From NCBI GenBank assembly GCA_032718475.1, contig JAUCBJ010008198.1, positions 60,151 to 124,150 of the forward strand: DNA of 64,000 nt, read 5' to 3'. Within the stretch, counting starts at the first letter, position 1. Each line of letters starts with the position of its first letter. Under the pieces are notes generated by a model. That model ran no database searches. It was given only the letters and a program-made list of their open reading frames with translations, and was not told where the DNA came from. The translations under genes and the position numbers were made by a program. The DNA comes from Nemertoderma westbladi (Eukaryota; Xenacoelomorpha; Nemertodermatida; Nemertodermatidae). This document shows positions 54,861 through 64,000 of the stretch, piece after piece.

Positions 54861-56369
54861 AACCCCCCCACGCGCACGAACGTATAGAATCTTGAGTAGA
54901 ATGCCTACCCTTAAACAATGAAGTAGGGATAGGTCTACTCGCAGGTACTCCATATAATAACTACGCTTTGTACCTGCTACAACACTCAATACATGTACAG
55001 CACCACCTCACCAGTCACCACACCGGCACTGCCAAAACCCACGCCGCTCCCCATGTATATATAGACAGCGCCAAATGGAAAAATAAAAAAAAACGACAAC
55101 AACACCCTACATCGAGTGATCAAGTATGACGCCCAATACCCAACAGGAAACATCGCCCAACAGCCCTCATACGACAGACTTCTCCAACACGTTCGAAACA
55201 AATGCGATTTGATCTGGAGACAAAAGTTCGACGGGTATTTTCCCGGAACTTTCAAAAATATTGGAACTTTTATCTAGTATGCCCATACAAAATTTGGTTG
55301 AAAATAGTTAAAATCTTCAAAAGTTATTTACGAATGAATTTTTCATTACAGACGGACAGACAGACGGACGGACAGACAAACATACTGAGATTCAATTTTG
55401 CCCTATTCACTAATTATAATTGTGCGCTAAGGCTGGCCCTGACTGCTGGCACGCCCCACAGTACCAATTTATTGTCTACGGCACCTACCTCACACATCAC
55501 TCCTTGACTCACCTCACCATACGGCTTACCATGCACCTTCCAGGGTTCCAGAAACCTGCACACCAGCGGAGAGCATCACTCAGTGGCTAACCTAGGGTAT
55601 CGGGTTGTTACGTCCGAACGTCGATAGAAGCCAGGTCCTTCGACATTAAGAGAAAGGATTATATTACTGGACCTAACGACCATAAGACATAATGTAATGA
55701 CGGATTACCTACCTACCCTACTACCTGGGTACTACTGTACTTACAGCATTTTGGCCCAGCCCCAACCCTATTTCAAACACCATGCCTGTGCATGCATCGT
55801 TCGTTGTGTTGGATCAGATTCATCTGTTTGCAAGCCTATGCTATGTGGGTAGATCCTGGTATTTGAAACCAATGTGAAAGTAATCCTATAATTCTACGAG
55901 AATTAATCAATTATTTGAGTTTTGACATCTCGGGATTGGAATAATCTGTCAGTAACTTTATAATTGGTACTTTATATTACACCTTTGAAATAGCGAATAC
56001 TAATTCAGCAACATTTTATAAACAACTGATAATACCAACATTTTCATTGTAAATAATAAACGGCAGTGGCACATAATAATAAATAACACCCTGATGTGGT
56101 GTTGGGAACAGGGGTGGGTGTGGGGGTCCGTGGGAGGAGAGGAACGGGGTGAGGTGGGGTAGGGAGTGACAGTGGGCGGGTTAAGATATGTGTGGGAGCG
56201 TAAAGGGGCAGGCGAGTTGGGTTGTGTTGTAAGCGGGGGATGGGTGCGGGAATTGGACAGTGGTGGGACAAAAGTAGGGATGGAAGGGGTGAGGGGGGTT
56301 GTTGTGGATAATAATATGTAACCTGAAGCGCAAATGTTATAAACACATAAATAGGACCGGGAGATCAAC
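54861..56369. other. intergenic between the GHR copies
   Basis: Includes a short GACA/GACG microsatellite at about 55353-55378 inside a conserved-looking segment (AATTTTTCATTACAGACGGA) of the type seen at the end of dispersed repeats, and a G-rich purine stretch at 56100-56300. No gene recognised. Confidence 0.45.
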
Positions 56370-56452
56370 TTAAAGTCTCTCCCTGTCGTGGGGTTCATTG
56401 TAATTAACTTCTGGACCAATCGGAACGATTCTATGCGGATTTATAGACTCAT
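56370..56452 (-). pseudogene. separated 3' end of GHR copy 2
   Basis: On the minus strand it encodes ESINPHRIVPIGPEVNY and the remaining tail to a stop, nearly base-for-base the last 27 codons of GHR copy 1. It is cut off from the rest of copy 2 (57221-58147) by a 775-bp insertion at 56453-57227. Confidence 0.88.
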
Positions 56453-57227
56453 AAGGTCATATGTTACATAAGGCCTACTGTAACTTATCCATCACTACCC
56501 GGACACGGGGTCATGTTACATAAGGCCTACTGTGACTTATCCATATCCATTTGTAACTCACCCATCTCTACCCGGACACGGGGTCATGTTACATACGGCC
56601 TACTGTAACTTATCCATATCCATTTGTAACTCATTCATCACTACCCGGACACTGGGACATGCTACATTGGGCCTACTGTAACTTATCCATCACTACCCGG
56701 ACACGGGGTCATGTTACTTAAGGCATACTATATTTTATCAATTTGCTACATATCCTTATCCATCACTACCCGGGCACGGGGTCATGTTACATAGGGCCTA
56801 CTGTGACTTATCCGTTACTATCTGTGTGCGGTGTCAAGTAACAAATTACGTTTAATTGGGTTTTTTTGTGAATAAAGAGATTCGGTATTAAATCGCTCAA
56901 TTGTGTACAAATTTTTTAATTGAAAGTGATATTTGGTTGTTTGTTTTATATTTTGTTCCATTTTCATTGGGATACTATTCATTTACTTTAAAATCAAACT
57001 ATGATTCATACGTGTATATGACTATAATACGTATTGTATATAATTTTTTATATTTTAAGGGGTACAGCACCTACTAGCAAATTGTGCTATCTTGCTGGCC
57101 CCGCCATTGAGTAGGACTGCCCACTGTCTCTTTTTTATATCCTTTTTTGGGTGTTGTTTTGGTTTATTTAGTGGTGCAGGGTATGTTTATCGACAATTAT
57201 TAAATAAATAAAACAAAAAGTCAAAAG
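56453..57227. mobile_element. 775-bp insertion splitting GHR copy 2
   Basis: Flanked by TCAT at 56449-56452 and 57228-57231, a 4-bp target duplication. The first half (56453-56830) is about six imperfect 51-75-bp repeats with GGTCATGTTACATA and CACTACCCGGACACGG. The second half is unique and ends in an A-rich tail (AAATAAATAAAACAAAAAG), as in a retroposed sequence. No GT-AG boundaries lie at the junctions, so it does not behave as an intron. Confidence 0.8.
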
Positions 57228-58147
57228 TCATGAGACATGAAGTAATGCTTCTTGATGTGATCGAGGTTAGTAGTCTCCCCAAAGGCGGGTATCTGATATA
57301 GTTCCTTCGTGTAATTCCATATGTTCGGGTAATCTTTTAGTCGCCTAAGATTACACTTAAAGTGGCAAACATAAACCGGGTCAAACCGCACCAGAGTGGG
57401 ATACAATCGTATATCAGCTTCGGTTATTTTATCTCCAGTTAAATAGCGATTCTTCGATAGAATATCTTCTACTCGATCTAGACAAGCAAACAGAGCTGTA
57501 ACTTCCTTCTCATGGGCTTCTTGGCGGGTCGCAAAGCCTGACTTGTAAACGCCGTTGTTGATTCCGGTATAAATCCAATCGTTGAGTTCATCTATCTCCT
57601 TTCTCAGAGCTTCCGGGAAGAAGTCGAGCTGCGCCTGTTCCTCAGTGGCGCTAAATCTGTTGAACTCTGAATTCAACATTCTAATAATTTCACTACTTTC
57701 GTTATTGACTATCGTCTCGTTTACTTTATCGTAGAGGACTGGGACGCTGATTATGGATGTATAGTCAGGGTCTGTAGAGGAGTAGATCTGACGTAGAAAT
57801 GCAGATCCATTCACTGTATCCCGAGTGCAACCAGGATAACTATCATCAAAGTGCCAACCTTTGTTTGTTTTATAGAAATGAACAACATTGAATGAAATTA
57901 CATCCTCCAGACCTTTGAGTTTTCTCATAATCAGGGTTCTGTGAGCCCAAGGACACGCATAGCAAACGTATAAATGATACCGACCCTTCTCGGGTGGAAA
58001 CCTTGTTTTTCCAACGGAAATGTCATCATTTATCCAATCCCTAAATTCACTTGCTTTCCTTTTAAATTCGCCATCGATAATAGATTTATTTGAAGGAAGA
58101 GCCATTGCTGCATTACTATGAGCAAATATAGAGATACATAAGTGCAC
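57221..58147 (-). CDS. glutathionyl-hydroquinone reductase, copy 2 (3' truncated by insertion)
   Basis: 308 codons ending two residues into the insertion (MSHDF then stop) instead of the conserved INPHRIVP tail. The catalytic motif CYACPWAHR (active Cys 65) is intact, as is the C-terminal domain to HIKKHYFMSH. Start candidates are M1 at 58147 and M15 (MALPSNKS). There is no basic presequence, so a cytosolic location is likely. From PVLYDK onward the sequence is almost identical to copy 1, even at silent sites. The preceding part (KTNKGWHFDDSYPGCT and so on) is clearly diverged, which points to gene conversion. Whether the shortened protein is active is unknown, since the lost tail is conserved in the family. 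Confidence 0.85.
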   Translation of the reverse strand: MHLCISIFAHSNAAMALPSNKSIIDGEFKRKASEFRDWINDDISVGKTRFPPEKGRYHLYVCYACPWAHRTLIMRKLKGLEDVISFNVVHFYKTNKGWHFDDSYPGCTRDTVNGSAFLRQIYSSTDPDYTSIISVPVLYDKVNETIVNNESSEIIRMLNSEFNRFSATEEQAQLDFFPEALRKEIDELNDWIYTGINNGVYKSGFATRQEAHEKEVTALFACLDRVEDILSKNRYLTGDKITEADIRLYPTLVRFDPVYVCHFKCNLRRLKDYPNIWNYTKELYQIPAFGETTNLDHIKKHYFMSHDF

Positions 58148-58736
58148 ACCTTACCATACCAAGGTACCGATAATGAACTATATATTGGATTCAATCAAAT
58201 ACAAAAAGTAGCACCTCATTTCACTCTGTACTGTATTTAATTCCAATATATTGTATTATATTCAAGTTTATAACTTATACAACGGCCCCTTTCGTGGCAT
58301 GTTTGTAACACCTAGTATACTGAGATTGAGGGCCAGCCAACCCAGGACAAGCGAGTTAATCAACTAAGATCACTCCAGCATTGTTTGGGCAGGCACCGAA
58401 CACCAAGGTCAGTCCTAAGGAAAATATATGAGAAGACGCTGGTATCCTATTCTAAGCAATAAACAACATTTACTAATCTGTACTGTACCAATGCACTAAT
58501 TAGACAAATATTTACCCATTATACACAATTTAGGTCAACGGGTTATTACTGGGAAAAAAGTAGGCTTCAATTGGTTTGTTTCTAGCTCTAGCACATAATG
58601 GTTGACACTGTTGACAGGCCCGACAAAAACGAAGTGATGGACTCATGGTACAGTATGCTGGACAGTGAGTGGTGAATATTATTGTGCGTCAACCTAAAGC
58701 TTTAATATTTTAAAAGTAAGCAAAAAAGCAAAAAGT
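58148..58736. other. intergenic upstream of GHR copy 2
   Basis: AT-rich with no recognised features. It is the promoter side of GHR copy 2. Confidence 0.4.
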
Positions 58737-59588
58737 TAGGGGTGGGCGCTACTCCTATCTGCTAACCGAAGGTAAGGGCGGGCGCTACTCCTATCTGTTA
58801 CCTGAAGGTAGGGCTGGGCGCTACTCCTATCTGCTACGCGAAGGTAGGGGTGGGCGCTACTCCTATCTGCTACCCGAAGGTAGGGGTGAGCGCTACTCCT
58901 ATCTGCTACCCGAGGGTAGGGGTGGGCGCTACTCTTATCTGCTAACCGAAGGTAGGGGTGGGCGCTACTCCTATCTGCTAACCGAAGGTAAGGGCGGGCG
59001 CTACTCCTATCTGTTACCTGAAGGTAGGGGTGGGCGTACTCCTATCTGCTACCCGAGGGTAGGGGTTGGCGCTACTCCTATCTGCTACCCGAAGGTAGGG
59101 CTTGGCGCTACTCCTATCTGCTAACCGAAGGTAGGGGTGGGCGCTACTCCTATCTGCTACCCGAAGGTAGGGGTGGACGCTACTCCTATCGGCTACCCGA
59201 AGGTAGGGGAGGGTGCTACTCCTATCTGCTACCCGAGGGTAGGGGTGGGCGCTACTCCTATCTGCAACCCGAAGGTAGGGGTGGGCGCTACTCCTATCAG
59301 CTACCCGTAGGTAGGGGTGGGCGCTAGTCCTATCTGCTACCCGAAGGTAGGGGTGGCCGCTACTCCTATCTGCTACCCGAAGGTAGGGGTGGGCGCTACT
59401 CCTATCTGCTACCCGAGGGTAGGGGTGGGCGCTACTCCTATCTGCTACCCGAAGGTAGGGGTGGGTGCTACTCCTATCTGCTACCCGAAGGTAGTGGTGG
59501 GCGCTACTCCTATCTGCTACCCGAGGGTAGGGGAGGGTGCTACTCCTATCTGCTACCCGAGGGTAGGGGAGGGCGCTACTCCTATCCC
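58737..59588. repeat. 36-bp minisatellite, about 24 copies
   Basis: Unit containing GGGCGCTACTCCTATCTGCT followed by ACCCGAAGGTAGGGGT, with common CCGAAGG/CCGAGGG and TACCC/TAACC variants and one- or two-base changes. It ends exactly where the SINE tail starts. Confidence 0.93.
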
Positions 59589-59589
59589 A

Positions 59590-59726
59590 TGATTTGCTCC
59601 CAGTTATTTAACTGGTACTCATTTTATCGACCCCAGTGGATGAAAGGCTGAGTGGACCCTGGCGGGGTTGAACCTACAACCAATAGATTGCAGGCCCGGC
59701 GCTTAACCAACTGAGCTACCCCGCCA
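59590..59726 (-). mobile_element. tRNA-derived SINE with GTCGATAAAATGAGTACCAG tail
   Basis: On the minus strand it begins GGCGGGGTAGCTCAGTTGG (box A-like), has GGTTCAACCCCGCC (box B) near position 60, then CACTCAGCCTTTCATCCACT and GTCGATAAAATGAGTACCAG. Such tails are shared by tRNA-SINEs and partner LINEs in marine invertebrates. The 5' GGCGGGG and internal CCCCGCC are complementary, but the anticodon and T arms do not fold as a functional tRNA. Confidence 0.75.
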
Positions 59727-60929
59727 TTTTAAATGTTAAATGATTAAATGTTAAATGGTTTTCTAATGGGGGGTGAGTGAGAGGAGGGATGCCTAATCCT
59801 AGATACGTCACTGCTCGACAAAGCAATTAGAAACATTCAAGGTCATTCGCAAGATATGTAAGTAAAAGTTCCCTTCATACGGAGCATAATAAGCAACTTA
59901 TACAATTTAGTTATATCGAAAAGCGCTATAATTGTAACTTACAAGGTTATCAATTCCATAACTCTGGTAAAATGGAAAACCTTAAAATGAAACAATTTTA
60001 TGGTTTTTTTTTCAAAATAGTCGAATAACGCAAAATTTCGGTTTTAAATATTTTTTTTAACGTTGTGACACTGATCGGAATATAAATTAATCTTACGGTT
60101 TTTTCATGGGTTATTGCAATAAAGCAATTCAGTCGAATCGTTAATAATGAGACATGTCTAGATTGGCTACTGGTTCTGCTACCGTTAAATACATATTTAC
60201 GAGAACCTCCCTCGCTGTGCTCGCACCATGAATGGATATACTCGGAGCTATCTACTATAAGGCCGAATATAGCTCTCTTTTCACACGTCTTCCATTATTT
60301 TCACACGTGATCCTTAAGTTTACATTAGCAAGTGAATAAGTGACTTTGCAGAGTACAGTACACAACATATAGGCCAAAACGCCATACTTCACAAAATTAC
60401 ATACCATTCACACGTTAACTGTTGTTAAGCAAATAACAAATTATATTGAAAACATATTATGTGGGTGGATTATGTACAACAAGCAAGAGTAGTAGAAGAG
60501 TACCTATTAGAATAAATGGATTTCTTGTAGCCGTGCGGTGTGAAATACAGTTTCAAAGTTTATTAGATACTAACAAATTAATATCGATATAATATTATGG
60601 TTGCCTAGAAACTGAATTGCAAACATTATTTATAGGCAAAGTCAAAGCCAGAAACGCACGCGAACGCAGATTTCCCTTCAAATATTGCCTATAACCGTTT
60701 AACTTATGCGCTTGACCGATAGCAGGCCGTTTAGAAATAACCACTTGGTTTATCGGTAGAACCGATAAGCCTTGGTCGGTGGAACCGATAAGCCTCGTTA
60801 CAAGGTGCGTTTAGTTTATACGCTGAGACCGTTCAAGCAGGGACACCGATCAGTTGTTAACAGACCAGTACCCTACATAATACTCAATGCAAACATAGAC
60901 ATCACATTTTTTTTGAAATAGGAAAACAT
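59727..60929. other. intergenic
   Basis: No coding signal recognised. It contains a short tandem of CCGATAAGCCT with GGTCGGTGGAA at about 60760-60800. Confidence 0.45.
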
Positions 60930-62530
60930 GAAATTTCCAAGTCGATCCTGATGTAGTCGAGCCGAGTAGAACTGATCGAGCCAGGTGAAACCGATCGCTC
61001 CGAGTCAGGTCGGATCGAGCCCAGTTGAACCGATCGAGCCGAGTTGAACCGATCGAGCCGAGTCAAATTGGTTCGAGTCGAGCCGACTCGAACCAATTGA
61101 GCCAGATCGCACCTATCAAGCCAAGTCAAACCTACCGAGCCGGATCGAGCCGAGTCATGTCGGATCGAGCTAAGACGAACCGATCGAGCCAAATCGAACC
61201 GATCGAGCCAAGTCGAACCGATCGAGCCGAGTCAAATTGGTTCGAGTCGAGTCGACTCGAACCAATTGAGCCAGTACGCACCTATCAAGCCAAGTCAAAC
61301 CTACCGAGCCGGATCGAGCCGAGTCATGTCGGATCGAGCTAAGACGAACCGATCGAGCCAAATCGAACCGATCGAGCCAAGTCGAACCGATCGAGCCGAG
61401 TCAAATTGGTTCGAGTCGAGTCGACTCGAACCAATTGAGCCAGTACGCACCTATCAAGCCAAGTCAAACCTATTGAGCCGGATCGAGCCAAGTCATGTCG
61501 GATCGAGCTAAGATGAACCGATCGAGCCAAGTCAAACCGATCGAGCCGGGCCAAACCGATCGAGCTGAGTCATGTCAGATCGAGCCAAATCGGACCGATC
61601 GAGCCAAGTCGAAACGATCGAGCCGCGTCAAATTGGTTTGAGTCGAGCCGACTCGAACCAATCGAGCCAGTTCGAACTAATCGAGCCGAGTCGAACCGAT
61701 CGAGCCAAGTCGAAACGATCGAGCCGAGTCAAATTGGTTTGAGTCGAGCCGACTCGAACCAATCGAGCCGGTTCGAACTAATTGAGCCGAGTCGAACCAA
61801 TCGAGCCGAGTCGAACCAATCGAGCCAAGTGGAACCAATCGAGCCGAGTCGAACCAATCAAGCCAAGTCGAACCGATTGAGCTGAGTCAAACCAGTGGAG
61901 TCGAGCCGAGTCGAACCAATCGAAACAGTTTTAATCTATCGAGCCGAGTCAAACCGATCGAGCCAAATCGAGCTGAGCCTAGTCGAACCAATCGAGCCTG
62001 TCGAACCAATCGAGCAGATTTGAACCAATCGAGCCGAGTCGAACCAATCAAGCCAAGTCGAACCGATTGAGCTGAGTCAAACCAATGGAGTCGAGCCGAG
62101 TCGAACCAATCGAAACAGATTGAATCTATTGAGCCGAGTCAAACCTATCGAGACGGATCGAGCCGAGCCTAGTCGAACCAATCGAGCCTGTCGAACCAAT
62201 CGAGCTGAGTCGAACTAATCGAGCCGAGTCGAACCAATCGAGCCAAGTCGAACCAATCGAGCCAAGTCGAACCAATCGAGCCAAGTGGAACCAATCGAGC
62301 CGAGTCGAACCAATGGAGTCGAGCCGAGTCGAACCAATGGAGTCGAGCCGAGTCGAACCAATCGAGCCAAGTCGAACCAATCGAGCCGAGTCGAACCAAT
62401 CGAGCCAAGTGGAACCAATCGAGCCGAGTCGAACCAATCAAGCCAAGTCGAACCGATTGAGCTGAGTCAAACGAGTGGAGTCGAGCCGAGTCGAACCAAT
62501 CTAAACAGATTTAATCTATCGAGCCGAGTC
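60930..62530. repeat. 19-bp satellite with higher-order structure (about 84 copies)
   Basis: Unit GAACCAATCGAGCCGAGTC with CCGATCG/CCAATCG, GCCGAG/GCCAAG and GTCGAA/GTCAAA variants. In 61040-61560 a block of about 175 bp repeats three times and includes the near-palindrome around GGTTCGAGTCGA and its complement. Other blocks carrying GAATCTATTGAG or TTTAATCTATCG recur around 61900, 62110 and 62500. Open frames here are by-products. Confidence 0.93.
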
Positions 62531-62531
62531 A

Positions 62532-62925
62532 AAAAATAAAATAAAATAAAATAAAATAAAATAAAATAAAATAAAATAAAATAAAATAAAATAAAATAAA
62601 ATAAAATAAAATAAAATAAAATAAAATAAAATAAAATAAAATAAAATAAAATAAAATAAAATAAAATAAAATAAAATAAAATAAAATAAAATAAAATAAA
62701 ATAAAATAAAATAAAATAAAATAAAATAAAATAAAATAAAATAAAATAAAATAAAATAAAATAAAATAAAATAAAATAAAATAAAATAAAATAAAATAAA
62801 ATAAAATAAAATAAAATAAAATAAAATAAAATAAAATAAAATAAAATAAAATAAAATAAAATAAAATAAAATAAAATAAAATAAAATAAAATAAAATAAA
62901 ATAAAATAAAATAAAATAAAATAAA
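62532..62925. repeat. (AAAAT)n microsatellite, about 79 copies
   Basis: Perfect pentanucleotide run of about 393 bp immediately after the 19-bp satellite. Confidence 0.98.
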
Positions 62926-62960
62926 CGGGGTGTCGATTCGGCCCCCCGCTGTATTTTTGT

Positions 62961-63531
62961 AATCATGCAATAAAATCCTACAAAATTTGGGCTGTAGGTG
63001 AAAAAATTATCGAAGAACATTTTCAAATCCAAAAAAAAAGAAAATTTCATAAGAATTTATAAGTATTAATATTCATAAGTATAATAATTTTCATGAAAAA
63101 TAGAAGTAGTCCTAGTACAAAATATACATTTTTTTGATATGTACCTGCCCATTTTTTTGCGAGAATTAGTCAAACTTAATGGCGCATCTATTCAAAAAAC
63201 GGCGTTGCAATTAGATTTCTACTTTTAAATGTGGGTTGTAACCCACATTCAAAATTTGGTCCCCATTTTTTTGAAATTTTCGAATTTTACAATTGGTCAT
63301 TTGTGAGTTCGTAATTATTTTTGTTGGGGCTTTTTTTTATAGATTCTGATTCGTATGGAGCATAAAATTTGGAAGTGCCACGCCCACTTCATAGGGTGCT
63401 GGGACTACTTCTATATTTTCAAGAAAATTATTACACCCCCTTATGAAATTTTCATTTTTTTGGATTTGAAAATGTTCTTCGATAATTTTTTCACCTACAG
63501 CCCAAATTTCATAGGATTTCATTGCATGATT
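62961..63531. mobile_element. 571-bp MITE with about 90-bp TIRs
   Basis: 62961-63049 and 63441-63531 are inverted copies with few mismatches, beginning AATCATGCAAT and containing GGGCTGTAGGTGAAAAAATT and GAAGAACATTTTCAAATCC. The 390-bp interior is non-coding. No obvious target duplication. It is placed between the microsatellite and the 249-bp repeat. Confidence 0.85.
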
Positions 63532-63537
63532 AATTCC

Positions 63538-64000
63538 TTAAGAAAGTCATAGTTACTCCCGCGGTTTACCCGCGCTTCAATGAATTTCTACGCAAATGTG
63601 ATAGGAGGTAGCCCCTAACTTCTATAGGTAACTTATATACGTTTTAACTGATCGACATTATAACTTAACATTTATATAACATACATAGACATATCAAAAA
63701 AAAACTGATGTTTTTTTTTTTTTTTTTTTTTTTTTTTGCGGATTTTAACTTCACCATAACTTCCTTAAGAGAGTCCCATAACTTCCTTAAGAAAGTCATA
63801 GTTACTCCCGCGGTTTACCCGCGCTTCAATGAATTTCTACGCAAATGTGATAGGAGGTAGCCCCTAACTTCTATAGGTAACTTATATACGTCTTAACTGA
63901 TCGACATTATAACTTAACATTTATATAACATACATAGACATATCAAAAAAAAACTGATGTTTTTTTTTTTTTTTTTTTTTTTTTTTGCGGATTTTAACTT
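63538..64000. repeat. 249-bp tandem repeat running off the window
   Basis: AGAAAGTCATAGTTACTCCC occurs at 63541 and 63790, and the following 210 bp are almost identical, including CCCGCGGTTTACCCGCG and a poly-T run (63713-63737 and about 63961-63986). At least 1.85 units lie here and the array probably continues past 64000. Confidence 0.9.

Noticed and set aside
56453-57227. Intron in GHR copy 2
   Set aside because: No GT-AG at the junctions; instead a TCAT duplication and A-rich tail, and copy 1 is uninterrupted at this site.
59650-59726. A functional tRNA gene
   Set aside because: Box A, box B and the acceptor-like complement are present, but the anticodon and T arms do not pair properly and a SINE tail follows.
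62467-63050. Long FILFY-type open frames
   Set aside because: Translation of the AAAAT microsatellite and its flanks.

Overview
This is eukaryotic genomic DNA, most likely from a marine invertebrate animal. The signs are an intron-split UTP14-like gene, APE-type LINEs with animal-like domain organisation, tRNA-derived SINEs, terminal-inverted-repeat (TIR) transposons, and single-exon homologues of EFR3, cytochrome b5 and glutathionyl-hydroquinone reductase (GHR). The frequent short motif TAGGCCTAC suggests a deuterostome such as an echinoderm, but this is only a weak guess. Genes are sparse. By my estimate about 37% of the window is tandem repeat in more than a dozen unrelated families with units of 5 to 249 bp.

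Layout. 220-3306 is a pogo/Tigger-like DNA transposon with TIRs and TA duplications; its transposase has lost the DDE core, and a 78-bp minisatellite lies inside it. 3828-4920 is a near-perfect 39-bp minisatellite. 5035-9586, 18094-19250 and 21682-21936 are one 23-bp satellite. It is interrupted first by an apparently intact 8.5-kb LINE (9587-18093) and then by a 2.4-kb segment carrying a tail-anchored cytochrome b5 gene (19350-19784). 23226-27660 is a 26-bp satellite. 28399-30891 (minus) is an intact, intronless, GC-rich EFR3-like gene. 31708-34620 is a decayed second LINE, split by a 320-bp MITE-like insert, that runs straight into a different 26-bp satellite (about 34625-40103).

40794-42419 (minus) is an unrecognised repeat-rich ORF. 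42978-50989 holds a 132-bp palindrome, several MITE-like elements, a 30-bp satellite, and two clear exons of a UTP14-like gene (47318-47532 and 48349-48468, minus). 53202-58147 (minus) contains two GHR paralogues. One is full length with a possible mitochondrial presequence. The other is interrupted near its 3' end by a 775-bp insertion with a 4-bp target duplication. The last 6 kb is 36-bp, 19-bp, AAAAT and 249-bp tandem repeat plus a SINE and a MITE.

The genes do not form an operon or pathway: EFR3 (plasma-membrane PI4-kinase anchor), cytochrome b5 (ER electron transfer), UTP14 (nucleolar rRNA processing) and GHR (quinone and glutathione chemistry) look like ordinary dispersed housekeeping genes. 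The most unusual entity is the 9.6-18.1 kb LINE. Its ORF1 combines an N-terminal SAP-like motif, a 44-unit decapeptide repeat that never leaves frame, a Ulp1/C48-like cysteine protease domain, a coiled coil and a C-terminal RRM-like domain. A second window-wide pattern is that the polymorphic positions of most satellites are CpG versus TpG/CpA, as expected from methyl-cytosine deamination followed by amplification.
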